A stretch of DNA of 64,000 nucleotides, taken from positions 21,123,967 through 21,187,966 of the forward strand of contig CM068373.1 of the NCBI GenBank assembly GCA_034769895.1, given 5' to 3'. Below the pieces are notes generated by a model. It was given only the letters and a program-made list of their open reading frames with translations. It searched no databases and was not told the origin of the DNA. The stretch's first letter is position 1. Every line of letters begins with the position of its first letter. This document shows positions 33,308 through 44,479 of this stretch, one piece after another. The translations under genes and the position numbers were made by a program. The stretch comes from Magicicada septendecula. Its lineage: Eukaryota > Arthropoda > Insecta > Hemiptera > Cicadidae.

Positions 33308-35466
33308 TGTGCCGTACTGGGTTCGGCAGCGTATTATAAGAATTTTAAAAACGAGCGCCGCTGACGTCACGCACGGCCACACGGCTACGGTAGATTGTTG
33401 TTGGCACACAAATGTTGTGCAGCTACGCAATACAGCTGGCAGCGCCAATGTTTCTGTACATTCCTGCATCCTGAGTTTACTTGGCTAGGCCGACACATTG
33501 AATCGGCCTCATTTCTGTTCTGTCCTCCAACCTAGTCATCTGCTCTCGACTGGCGGATACCGTTTGTTCTGGACTTCCTCGGCTATCACTATGGTTGGCT
33601 AGATAAAGTGTAGCTCCAGGTATGTACATGTCAGCGGGTTCTGAAAATATTCTAACCCCAAATATATTTTACGTTTCTGCCTCTATTATAAATTTATACT
33701 TGTGTGTGTGTGTAGAGCAGTTTTCGATGTGTGCGTTAACGCGATTACCAAATTAAATTGATATGAGTGTAAATGTTGTGGGCTAAATTGACTTCAATAA
33801 AGAAAATACTAAAGCATCTCGCACTCAGCTGTGTTTGGTGTTATTAACAGTTATGAAATGCGTAATAATTAATTGTCATATTTCAACGAAATACTTAAAA
33901 GGTAGTTGGTACATAAGTGAAATAAGTCACAGCTGAGCAGCTTAATACTGTTTAATATGAATTAGTGGCGATGTGTGTGTGCTGTTGATGTGTAAAGTTA
34001 GTGTTGGAAGTTAATGTGGACGGCCTATGTGGCGTATTTTCTTTATGACACCCTCTACAACCTATTGTATGTCCAGGTGCTCGAACAAGGGCGAGATGGG
34101 TGTCGGGTGGACGTACATCTGTCCACCCTAATGGCAGAGACGATCTTATAGCCACGATGCCGTCAGTCGAGGACAACTTAGGACTCTTCCAACGCTAAGC
34201 TGCACCCGGGACTTGTGACACGACTGTGACATCACTGATCCGCGCCTATACGGACTAAGTACACCGGACAATCCAGGTGGGAAAATTCTGATTATCTATT
34301 TCTCTCTCTCTCTACAACATGGTGAATGCACAGAAGCCGCCAGAAGCTCACTCGTGAAGTTCTGAACGTTATACTCTAGCACAAACTGTCATGTTCAATT
34401 ATGTTATTGCATGTGTGAACATTACCGCAGTACACCTAATGAAGTATCTTATAACTGTATAATGTGTAAGAAATTACACACATACACACACATCCGCAGT
34501 TTGCTGTAAGATCTAACTTTTCATCTAATTAAGACCATTAGGGAGTTAATTATCTTGTGCTATCATGTCATCTGGTCATGGCTGAGTTTTAATAACGTAA
34601 CGGGGGCTGTCTGATGCTTTAGATGAGAAACTATTTTCTTTCACACACATACTTAGCGCTTAATGATTAAAGTCAGGGTCGTTTAGCTGGTTGAGTTTCG
34701 GGGCGGTCACTTACATTCTCTGGTGTGAACTACCAAGGCAAATCTATGCTTAGGAGCTGAGATATTCAGTTTACGCTGTCATTTATATTTGTACATATCT
34801 ATACATATTAGGGTGCATTCATTTACTGTAGTTGGAATGGGTTTATGAGGAGGTTAGTGTTGAAATGAGGGATGTTTTGTTATTCATGTAGTATATGTGT
34901 TTGTGTGTGTAATTTTACTATATTTTGCTGGGGGAATATGTAACGGATTTAAAAAGGAGAAAAACCATAAATGTGCTTACTGAGACAACAGGCTAGCCTA
35001 TTTGATACTATACAACACTTACGGATCAGTATTGCTTTTATGAATGAGATTATTACTAACTTTGACTCATACATAATCAGGCAGAAATTTTGCACTTAGG
35101 TTAATCAAATTCACTTACTTTGTGACATCATGAATTAATTGATATACATATATATATAATTCTGCCTTTAATGGTGTGCTCACACAATCAAGAACTTGTC
35201 ATTTATGTAACATCTTGCAGGTTGAATAAAGCACACGCTTGTTGGTTAAAAGAGTTTTTCATTTGCAAGTCCTGTCATTCACCTGGGGGGACATGTCTGT
35301 AATTGTATTTGGGCCTTGCACACTTTTGCTTCCTCTAGGTTTTTTTCACCTAGTTCTAAATATGATGTCTCTCCCCTTTTACAAAAAAAAAAAAAAAAAT
35401 TAAATTAAATAAAACAAAAATTCAAAAAAAATTACAAAAACTTAGAAAAATAAAAGGGGGGTTTCA
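33308..35466 (+). repeat. 3' LTR of the gypsy element
   Basis: Second copy of the 2.17-kb LTR. It is slightly shorter than the left one because the (TA)n near 35147 is contracted. It ends GGGGGGTTTCA and is followed by the duplication GGAC. Promoter and poly(A) candidates are at positions equivalent to those of the left LTR. Confidence 0.97.
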
Positions 35467-35530
35467 GGACAGATAGAAAATTCTCTATCTCTATTCGTTT
35501 TTTATAACAAATTGGCGAACCCAACAGTGT
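35467..35530 (+). promoter_or_regulatory. Target duplication GGAC and an older primer-site-like string
   Basis: GGAC at 35467-35470 is the right target duplication. About 40 bp on, aaattggcgaacccaacagt looks like an LTR end followed by a tRNA primer site, so the gypsy element probably inserted near the 3' end of an older LTR. The rest of that older element was not recognised. Confidence 0.45.
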
Positions 35531-35581
35531 GGCTTAAGGAAAACATATACGAGAATATCACTCAGATACACGTTTAGTAAC

Positions 35582-35582
<1 letters not shown>

Positions 35583-35639
<57 letters not shown>
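35583..35639. repeat. (CA)n microsatellite
   Basis: Pure CA for about 28 units. Confidence 0.97.
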
Positions 35640-35642
<3 letters not shown>

Positions 35643-35841
35643 CTCAAGACTCCATGCATGGTACATCAGCAACCATGATAAATACATTTTAAAATTTTTA
35701 AATAATTCAAAGCATGACAATTATATATGTTTAACAGTTGAAAGCATGAATACTCAAAGTACATCCAGAGTACATGATCAAGCTAGAATCTCAACATTAT
35801 AAATATGAAAATATAACTTATCAAATTATCCAAAAATGCAT

Positions 35842-36189
35842 GCTTTCTTTTATAAAAAAATTATTAATGTTATTAACAAAAGTGGCAATTAAATAGTAAG
35901 AGCACTAGATATTTTAACTTAGTGACATCATGAAAAAGCGTGTACAGTTATGATCATGAGCTTGGTAAAAACCAACTTTCAGTTACTATGAATATGTAAA
36001 TATAATTCGTTTGTAAATGTGTGCTTTCCTTTATAAAACAATTGCTAATATTATTTACAAGAATTGCAATTAAAACAGTAAGAGCACTAGATACTTTAAC
36101 TCAGTGACATCATAAAAAAGCCTGTACCGTTATGATCATGAGCTTGGTAAAAACCAACTTTCAGTTACTATGAATAAGTAAATATAACT
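35842..36189. repeat. Two ~181-bp tandem units
   Basis: gctttcttttataaa at 35842 recurs as gctttcctttataaa at 36023. The shared text runs through agagcactagata, gtgacatcat, gttatgatcatgagcttgg and ttcagttactatgaata. The copies differ at scattered sites. Noncoding. Confidence 0.9.
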
Positions 36190-36259
36190 GTTTATAACGC
36201 GGAAACTGTTGCTTGTGAAGGTCAAGTTTGAAAATAAAATGGAAGTGTTTCACCTGCGG

Positions 36260-36840
36260 TTGGAATGTCTACCAGTTGATGATGATGGAGTCAAGGCTAG
36301 TTGTTACTGATGCAGGTTTCAGTCCGGTGTTCCAATAATCCTGGGCCTTCCTCCGTTTCTGGGGCCTCCTCCTTGTCCGACGGCTATGGGGAGCTTTCCG
36401 TAGAATTGCTCGGCTGATGGTGAAGGATCACATTATCACCACCTGTCCTCTCCCGATTCTGTTGACGGGTCGGGAACCCAGAGGCACTTTATGGGTTTAT
36501 GTATCCATAGTCGTACTACAAAACAGAAGACTAATTCGCCGCCGGACCAGAAGTGAACACGAGGAGTCGTGATTTCCAAAAGCACAGGAAACTGGCTTGC
36601 GAGGTCGACTGACGGAATCAGCTGAGCAGAGTTGAATATATTTCGGCGACAGAGAGCGACAATACTACTTACTATTCACCGCTCACAGACCCCGCGCGGC
36701 GAAATCCAGTTGGCAATTGCTATCGTCACACAGCCGGCGCGAAATACGGACGGGCTAATTACATTTAAAGCTCGGCGTGGAATTCGGATTTAAATTGCCA
36801 CGGCACAACAGCTCATCATCAGATCGGAAATATTAAGTAT
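36260..36840. other. GC-rich unassigned block
   Basis: A sharply more GC-rich block in AT-rich surroundings. Minus-strand frames include a Gly/Arg/Pro-rich stretch but no motif that I can name. It may be retroelement coding or LTR sequence. Confidence 0.4.
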
Positions 36841-37227
36841 ATATAACTTTTTAGCACAGAAGAAATATGTTGTATCCGAATATAGTTTACCAGGATTACA
36901 CCACCATACAATTATTCCTGAACGTAATTTTTCGTACCACAGTTAAAACTGATATTTTAAATTGAATTCGAAATATGTAAGGCCTTTAAAAATAAAAACA
37001 CCAAAGAAGTCCTGCTAAACGAACAGGTAAACTTTCAGGCCTTATATAATGGCCTCATATGCCGTCTTCTTCCATTATGTCGCTCTACACGACATAGCGA
37101 TAAGATTACAAGACGAGGTCCGCAGTGCACGGTCCATAACAACGTAAGCATAACAGTCGAGTATAGTGTTACCGTGGTGTGCACCAACAACACCGCGTGT
37201 GTTTCGTGTTCATATAATGTCACTACT

Positions 37228-38216
37228 ATTAAACACAATTGTATTCCAATATACCGTCTGATTATAAAACACAACACTTAACTAATAACCACTTGAAAGC
37301 GCACAGTAATATCGCGACTATAACTCACGAACTGCGCTGTCAATATATCGCACTAATACTGAAAACTAAGGTCGCTGCCGCCATGTATTTATACCCACGC
37401 TCACAGACGAGAACACTCCATCATTAAATGCGACTCTCTTTGCCGCAGCTGAGACCTCTTCCTTCCCTTACCTCAGGACCATCAGCACCACGCAACCACC
37501 TCCCCCTGTCCGGGTCAAACGCCCTCGGGCGATTCTCGATGACCCGCCATAAATTTAAGTAAACTACTTAAATCTACTTTTGCATACTCACTATCTGCCT
37601 TTGCCCCAGAATTTACCTGCAAAGCTGTTTCCTTCCTCCCTTCCTAGTCTGCCGACCGCGCTGAATGCCGCTGCTACGCGCTATCACTGGCACGGAGGCT
37701 CTCCGCCTCGCGGGGAGCGACCGACGCCTCACGGCATCTGCACGCGGAACTGGGAACGGGTGACATCTGTCACCTGAACCCGTTCATGCGGCAGTGCCCA
37801 CTGATTGCTGAAATATTAAAATAAACAAAAATTTAAAAACCTTTCTCCCCCACCTTCTCAGTTAACTGGTTGGCGGTTGTCCATTCCTGTTTTTTCTAGG
37901 CCCCAGTCGAATGAACCAGAACTACGTGTATCCACAGGTAGCCATTGGGCTCGACCCAGATGCTGTAGTCATGCACCGGGTGCAAAGACGCCCCGCTACC
38001 ACAGTGTTACATGCTACTTGCTACGAGAACACTCCTAATTGCGTCTTAGCGCCGCGTGAACTATGTAATTAACTGCGGCCTTGACGCAGTCCGCGCGCTG
38101 GCGGTTTCGAGAAGACTCTCGCAAATGCGTCTACAGTCACGTATGCCGCACACATTACAGCGAGATTCTTCTGGCACATTCGACAAACACGTAGATTGTT
38201 CTGTGATGTCGTAACA
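37228..38216 (-). mobile_element. LTR copy b, TGTTACGAC family, split by an insertion
   Basis: Outer parts match copy c at 40203-40745 (aacacaattgtattccaata, ccacttgaa, gtatttatac, then tgcggccttgac, cacgtag-type ends and GTCGTAACA). The left end of the family is missing before 37228. On the minus strand TATAAATAC (37393-37385) precedes an initiator TCAGT (37362-37358) at about 31-33 bp. A 603-bp insert with a 13-bp duplication interrupts it. Confidence 0.8.
37407..38035. mobile_element. 603-bp GC-rich insert with 13-bp target duplication
   Basis: acgagaacactcc occurs at 37407-37419 and again at 38023-38035, and the DNA between is absent from sister LTR copies. The insert (37420-38022) is GC-rich, contains the hairpin GGTGACATCTGTCACC near 37758, and has no poly(A) end or coding domain that I recognise. 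A duplication this long suggests target-primed (LINE-driven) insertion, perhaps a SINE-like or processed sequence. I cannot identify the class. Confidence 0.7.
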
Positions 38217-38765
38217 ATATATATATTTTGTCTTCTCTATTCCTGTTACATCACGTTCGTTTCGTTTATTCTTCTTTACTTGAGTTGTTTTTTTACTTCT
38301 GTTGTCTTTGTTTTTGTATGGTTGTCTACAAATGATATTATTTTAATATCAGAAAATTTCTTTAAATAAACATTAAAATAAATGAACAAAACTGAACTGC
38401 CTTTGTATTGTACTCCCTGTCACTTGTCACTACCGCTTGATGTTCATTGAGCACAGACGGCAAGTGAGTAGCTGAAAACAAAGTATGAAATATAAACTGT
38501 AAAATATTACCGCAATATACTGTGTGCGCCACGTTTGGACGTGTTGAGATACTTTCTGTGTCGGAGAAATTTATTTCCTGCAAGTCACTTAAAAGTGTGA
38601 GGTCAGAATTTTTCTTCCAGACATAACAAATAAATTTTTGTGGCCACGTGTTTTCATTTATGTTACATTGTTTCTTCGCAACATGTATTTTTCTCTTGTT
38701 ATTTGAGTCATTTTAACAACTGCACAGGTATCCATATAGTTATGTAGGCAACAGAAAAGGATTTA
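38217..38765. other. Unassigned DNA
   Basis: No feature was recognised. Confidence 0.45.
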
Positions 38766-39876
38766 TCTATATATGTAAAACTCAAAGTCTGAGGATTTAT
38801 GTGTATTGAATACAAATCCACACCGTTACACCGATTGCCACCAAATTTTGCACAGGTAACCTTTGACACAAGGAAAAACACTGTCTAACTAGGAATTTGA
38901 TATTTTTCCCTGTTTGCACTATTTAGGCCCTTTTAATTATGCCTTTTCGTTTACGCGTATAAAGTTGTGAAAAACACTATAGAGACCAGAATTAATTACC
39001 ATAGTAACAAGTAAATAAACAAAATGATATTTAGCGGCATCGGAACTGTACCTTTATCCGTCCCTGCAGTTTTCAATATTTTACTATGCGATTCTATCGA
39101 TATATTTTGTAATTTAGTATACAGATACGTCTATATATTTTGTAATTGTCTTAAACGATTATAAAATTTATGTTTATACGTATTTATGATGATATATTAC
39201 GTAATGAAATATATTAAATACTACTACCAAAGATGTCAACAACACTATGGAGACCAGAATTAATTGCCATATTAACAAGTAAATAAACAAAAGCTATTTA
39301 GCGGCATCGGAACTGTACATTTATCTATTCCTGCAATACATTTTCGATGTTTTATATAATTTACTCGCACAATTGTATCGATATATTACGATATGGAAAA
39401 GAAGAAGTATACTAATTGTAAATTGTCCTATTACTTAATGCAAAGCAAAAATACGTGTTGTTTTCGTTTGTGAGGTTAGGTGACAACGGTTTTTGGTTTT
39501 CAGTTTACTGCTGAAATAAATAAAAGCCATGGTTGAGGAAAACATAACGTTTAATATGTTACACAATGCTTCTAACACAGTAACATTTAAAATAAAGAAT
39601 TTAGCGTTTTTGATTTAACAGGTACTTTGTAAATATCTCCAAAGGCTTTATAAACGGGTACTATTAAATCTCTAAAGGCTTTTGCACCAACATAATAATT
39701 TAGTACAAGTTAAAATAGTACAAGTGTTGAAAACAGCTTCGGAGAGTATTTGATTAATGAGTACAAAATTGTTATACGAGGTAACAGAACGCCATATATA
39801 CATAGACAATAATAATTATATTAAAATACTACTTAACAGTCAAATATTTGCGTGCGAAGCCAAGGGTAAAAGCTAG
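38766..39876 (+). mobile_element. Helitron-like nonautonomous element
   Basis: Starts TCTATATATGTAAAACTCAA with phrases (ccgttacaccgattg, caaattttgcacagg) common near the ends of a widespread insect repeat, and ends gcgtgcgaagccaaggg...aaagCTAG before T. A TC start, CTAG end and insertion next to T fit Helitrons. The 3' hairpin is poor. No Rep/helicase is encoded. Internally, 38973-39240 is followed by a diverged second copy from 39241 (268-bp period). Confidence 0.45.
38973..39410. repeat. 268-bp internal direct duplication
   Basis: aacactatagagaccagaat at 38973 recurs as aacactatggagaccagaat at 39241. Both are followed by taattNccatannaacaagt and agcggcatcggaactgtac. The second copy ends near a cgatatatta string. 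It lies inside the Helitron-like element. Confidence 0.88.
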
Positions 39877-40202
39877 TAGTAGATAAAAAAGGTAACATAA
39901 ACGCGTTTGTAATAAAAGAAATTTTAATAAATTGAGTAAGGAAACAAAATTAAGTAGGTTATTTAGAGTACTTTGTTATAGTATAGTCATACAACATTTA
40001 GGAAAAACAGAAATAAGTTTGTAGTTATGCGCGCGTGACTGCCATTTACAGGAATTATTTTCATAACGACAGGCTTGAAAAGATTCTTCACTACAGTGTA
40101 CTTCAGAAAAGGACAGAATTGTTGTTAGAAGTGTCTAGTTGAAATATAAAGGCAGTCTGTAAAAATAAATTAAATTAAAAATGACTCGTGATTGTTCCGT
40201 AT

Positions 40203-40745
40203 TGTTACGACGGTCTCAATGAACGTCGTATGGTACAGTGGAAAACAAAACACAAGACACCAATGAAGTCACTAATCACCAGCTTTAATTATCACAATTA
40301 AACAGTTTGTAATCAACAAGATAGTTTCTCACAACAAATCAAATAAAAATTGTTCACACGCAACAAAATGTCAACTAATATAAAACACAATTGTATTACA
40401 ATATACCGCCCGATTATAAAACACATAAGACTTCAGCACAATAATTACTTTTCACTAATAACCACTTGAACGCACAGAGTAATCGCCCGGCAATAACTCG
40501 CAACTCAACTGACTAAGCGCCGCTGAAGCCTTGTATTTATACCCCGTTCAGACCCCATTCCACATACTACGCATCAGCTCTACGCTAGGACGTAATTGAT
40601 TGCGGCCTTGATACAGTGCGCGCGGCTGGCGACGTCTAGGAAAGTCTCGCGAACGCATGTTGAAATCACGTACGCACACAACGTTACAGCCGGATTCCTC
40701 TGGAACATTCGAGAAACACGTTGATTGTTCTGTAATGTCGTAACA
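40203..40745 (-). mobile_element. LTR copy c, TGTTACGAC family, most complete
   Basis: 543 bp bounded by TGTTACGAC (40203-40211) and GTCGTAACA (40737-40745), so its ends are perfect 9-bp inverted repeats of TG...CA type. On the minus strand TATAAATAC begins at 40541 and the initiator TCAGTT has its A at 40510, a 31-bp spacing. No partner LTR or internal sequence adjoins, and the flanks (cgtat / ctata) do not match, so it is most likely a solo LTR of an old insertion. Confidence 0.75.
40507..40541 (-). promoter_or_regulatory. TATA/Inr promoter of LTR copy c
   Basis: TATAAATAC at 40541-40533 and TCAGTT at 40512-40507 on the minus strand, with +1 A about 31 bp from the TATA start. The same pair is kept in copies b, d and e, which is why I orient the family by this strand. 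Confidence 0.65.
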
Positions 40746-41245
40746 CTATATTACTTCATTACTTACTTCATTACTCACTATATTACACTATATTACTTAC
40801 TTCATTACTCACTATATTACACTATATTACTTACTTCATTACTCACTATATTACACTGTATTACTTACTTCATTACTCACTATATTACACTATGTTACAC
40901 TATATCACTTACTTCATTACTCACTATATTACTTACTTCATACTCACTATATTACACTATATTACTTACTTCATTACTCACTATATTACACTATATTACT
41001 TACTTCATTACTCACTATATTACACTATATTACTTACTTCATTACTCACTATATTACACTGTATTACTTACTTCATTACTCACTATATTACACTATGTTA
41101 CACTATATCAATTACTTCATTACTCACTATATTACTTACTTCATACTCACTATATTACACTATATTACTTACTTCGTTCCTCACTATATTACACTATATT
41201 ACTTACTTCATTACTCACTATGTTACACTATATTACTTACTTCAC
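40746..41245. repeat. 34-bp minisatellite with ~203-bp higher-order unit
   Basis: Units of 34 bp (cttacttcattactcactat then attacactatatta) fill 500 bp. A variant segment tatgttacactatatca recurs at 40891 and 41094, so blocks of about six units were duplicated as one 203-bp unit. All three plus frames are nearly stop-free, which explains long Tyr/Thr/Leu/Ile frames of up to 198 codons that are not genes. The array starts at the base after the LTR end TAACA. Confidence 0.95.
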
Positions 41246-41249
41246 TTCA

Positions 41250-42225
41250 TACACAGTAAGGAGACGACAATATTGTGTACGGTATTTTACATGGAAAATT
41301 ATTTCTACTGTAGTACTCTGAAGCAGTCACAGACAACCTTTTGAGTTTATGGGGGCGCATATATAACTGAGAACCAGTTCGGTGGACGCACCCCTCCCCC
41401 CCATCAATAGAAAATAGAAAGATGTGGAGCTGGACGTTGGACATCAGTGGTCAACAGCCGGACGTTACAAACATTAACTGTCGTGGAAAATTACAAAAAT
41501 TAGCGACGTGGAACACTGAATCAAACAAAGCTTTGCAGTATTTTTCATATAAATTTGTCAAAATTTTTCACGCTAGGGGTAGGTCTTGAACAATCTGGCA
41601 TCATCCACACACACATTATGTATAAAAATAAATTAAAGAACTTACCACAATAACACTATTTATTTTTATAAAGTGCACAGAAAGTAAAATTTGAGAAAAT
41701 TATATTAAAACATAAATGAAGGTTTCAGTTATTTTTCTTGAAAAAACTAACAGTAATTATTGTATTAGAAGAAAGTAAAATTTGAAACGGTTTGGACTAT
41801 TTTATAATAAAGTACTTCCAAGCAGGTACAATGCGGGTGCGTTCCTAGCTTCAAAATAAAATAAAATTACAAATTGGTTTGCGGGCGCGTCTAACCTTAT
41901 CCACGGGCACAGGGTTGCCGACTGCTGGTCTAAAGTCTGCCCTTACAATGAAACAAATCGCTATATAGATGAAATTTACTAGTATAAACTGATGCACGCA
42001 CAAAAGATATTTTTACACAATTCACCCTCACAACTCACAACACGTGTGATAATTAGAAAAACCTTAGTTTGAAACATATTATATTAAAGCTACAACTGTG
42101 AAACGTTTTACTAAAATTATGAGAATAAAAAGATAATAGTGGTTTAACATTTTGTTACACCATACATCTGCGTGGTAGGGAATAATGGCGAAAGGGAAGA
42201 AGAAAGAGAATGTAAAACTTGTTAT
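41250..42225. other. AT-rich DNA without a recognised feature
   Basis: No supported gene or repeat was seen. Confidence 0.5.
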
Positions 42226-42229
42226 TGGA

Positions 42230-42500
42230 CAATACAATTTTAGAACAGGTTGAGAATTATTTTGCTACCTGGGGAGCACAGTCCCTTGTAAAAATAGATA
42301 TAGGACAGAGATTAAGAGAAGAATACGTCTAGCAAAGAAGGCGTTTCAGAACAGAAGGAATTTACTTATAAATAATTACTGAAGTATGGAGGTAAGGAAA
42401 AGGTTCGCAAAACATTTGTGTGGAATGTCTTAACTTATGGGCATGAGACGTGGGCCATCGGAGAAAAGAAAGGAGGAAGAAATTAGAAGCAATGTAAATG
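42230..42500 (+). pseudogene. LINE RT fragment
   Basis: Broken frames spell AKKAFQNRRNLL, SMEVRKRFAK, and NVLTYGHETWAI, with a KYLG-like start upstream. This order (AK(K)AF...R, then LYG-ETW) is characteristic of the thumb region of RTE-like non-LTR elements. At least three frame changes or stops are present, so it is dead. Nothing of the endonuclease or RT core adjoins. Confidence 0.68.
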
Positions 42501-43385
42501 TGTGTCTTTCTTATCGACTTGATATTGGCGGAGCTAATAATGTACGTAATTGCTGATGCTCGAACGGAATAACAGGAACTCCTGTGTATTAGACGTTTGG
42601 CTGGAGATGGAGGGCAAGCTTGCTCAGTGAGGCAGGGACAGTCTGTTGCGAGTTATCGCGGCCACGGTCTATAGTAATCGATGATCTGATGGTTACTTGT
42701 GGATACGAGTGGTGAAGAAGGAAGGACCTTTTGTTAATCGCTATATCATATTCTAGTATTCAGCCGGTTGCGTGTTCATTGTTGATTCGGCCTCGAGTGG
42801 CAGCGGCCTTTATTGGATAGGCAGTAAGAGAAATAGGTTGTACACTTCCGGGTTAAGTTTAAACGACTTTTGAATGTCTCGTTCGTCTCTGCCAAGAGTC
42901 TGATTAAAAATAGCGCGCGTGTGTGTAGTAAAATCGTTCAGTTGGTGGATATTTCAGATAGCGCAATGTGTAAAAGACTTTATGTAAGTCGGCTTGAATG
43001 TCCAGGCTTTTCTGTACATGTGAGAGGAGTTTGGCGTGCTTGGGAGTGAAAGTGTGAATAGTAATAGTAAATGTAAATTAGAAGCAATAAATGTCGATTC
43101 AAAGAGGACAATGATAGAGAGAGAGAGACATGGCTAACTCGACAATTCATGGCCTTTAACTGATTATAATGTATCCGCGTGGGTGCTGGCATATTGTCCC
43201 GGTCAATTATTAAAAATGATTGATATTTTTAATTGTCATCTCGGTTTAACTATGAGACAACTTGATTATTTAGGCATTACGTAAGTAAGTTAAATTGACA
43301 AAAAATTACGACGTTCTTAATTATTTGATTTAAATAAAACAATATTTTTATTATTAGAACTTCATTGACAATAAACAATTGCAAC
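42501..43385. other. Unassigned DNA
   Basis: Moderately GC-rich to 42940, then AT-rich. No identified feature. A short AG run is at about 43111-43128. Confidence 0.45.
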
Positions 43386-43387
43386 AT

Positions 43388-43650
43388 CATCATCATCATC
43401 ATATCACTTCATGAATAGGATTTCTGCTGTTACGGCCTCATGACTCTCGCGATCTTGTGACTGGCCTGTCTACAGATCTTCTTCCAACCAGCGCGTACTC
43501 GTAAGTCAACTGTGGAAAGCGGGTATTGTCCGTTTTTTCTAGATGCTGTGTCCAGCGCTTTCCACAATTCTGAATGTATTCATTTAGGGAAACTATATCA
43601 AGTTCTTGCCTAATATATTGCAACTGTAAACTAAAATTTTGTATAAACAC
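43388..43650 (-). pseudogene. LINE pol C-terminal fragment
   Basis: The minus-strand frame (43650-43438) reads RQELDIVSLNEYIQ, KRWTQHLEK, and GRRSVDRP, the usual end of a non-LTR polymerase. On that strand it finishes in (ATG)n, seen as catcatcatcatcatcat at 43387-43404. Only the 3' 260 bp are present. Confidence 0.68.
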
Positions 43651-44380
43651 GATATTTTATAAGGTAATTATGTTAGTGTTGTATGAAGTTTAAACTTTTT
43701 TAATAACTACAAAAGTGTTTATTAAAAGAAAATTTTGAAAAATTTGTTAGCGACCCTTTTAGTTACAAAAATCGTGTAAGTCAACTTAAGCGAAATAAAT
43801 ATTTTAAATAACGAATTACGTAATGCGATCAATGCAACGCAAAAATACAAAATATGGTAGAATAAAGAACAAGGAAATAACACGTGCTACACATTAGTCG
43901 CTGCGTAGAAAAATTTAGAAACAAAAATTTAACAGAAAGGTTGCGTTTCTGGGAACAAACCAATTTCTCTACGCCCACGAGACAAGTAAAATTTGCATTA
44001 AAGGAATTCATGCTGAAAATAAACTCATATGGCATGTTAAGAAGGAAAAGTGATATGTATTTCGAGTGTATAGCCAGCGCATAAAGAGGAAAAGACGGAA
44101 TAATGATTTGCTACAGTAACTAGGGATATATAATTACAATAGGTAGGCTACCTGTAGACTCTAATTTGATGCTCCAACCCATACAGTTTACCGCATTGTT
44201 TTTACACATTATTTCAGTCCAAAGTAAATATCAATTAAGAATTAAAACTCGCACTTATAATACTTCTGTTTAGTCACACACAAAAATCAGTATTATCTTT
44301 GGAATTTTTGTGTGTGTCCAAAACTGAATTCACGGTGTTATACCTTGACGTAGTACTCGTTTGTCCACAGATGCAAATAC

Positions 44381-44382
<2 letters not shown>

Positions 44383-44411
<29 letters not shown>
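44383..44411. repeat. (TA)n microsatellite
   Basis: About 14 TA units. Confidence 0.95.
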
Positions 44412-44413
<2 letters not shown>

Positions 44414-44479
44414 CAACGATACAGCCATATGCTGTATTGAGCATTGATTTAAATAAATATAAAATTAGTAAAATTATTA

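Larger units (their letters stand above)
23861..35466 (+). mobile_element. Complete Ty3/gypsy LTR retrotransposon, 11.6 kb
   Basis: Direct LTRs of 2.17 kb (TG...CA) bracket a leader with tandem repeats, gag, a -1 frameshift signal, pol ordered protease-RT-RNase H-integrase (the Ty3/gypsy order), and a purine-rich tract. A 4-bp duplication GGAC flanks it. There is no env frame between pol and the 3' LTR. The integrase ends with a GPY/F module (RWSGPYRIL) and no chromodomain. The LTRs differ by about seven substitutions plus length changes in a (TA)n and an A-run, so insertion is recent. A TAA at 31404-31406 interrupts pol. Base composition of gag-pol is much richer in G+C than the surrounding DNA. 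I do not assign a named clade. Confidence 0.97.

Noticed and set aside
40725-41344. Open frames of 198 and 150 codons rich in Tyr, Thr, Leu and Ile
   Set aside because: They come from a 34-bp minisatellite that lacks stop codons in three frames.
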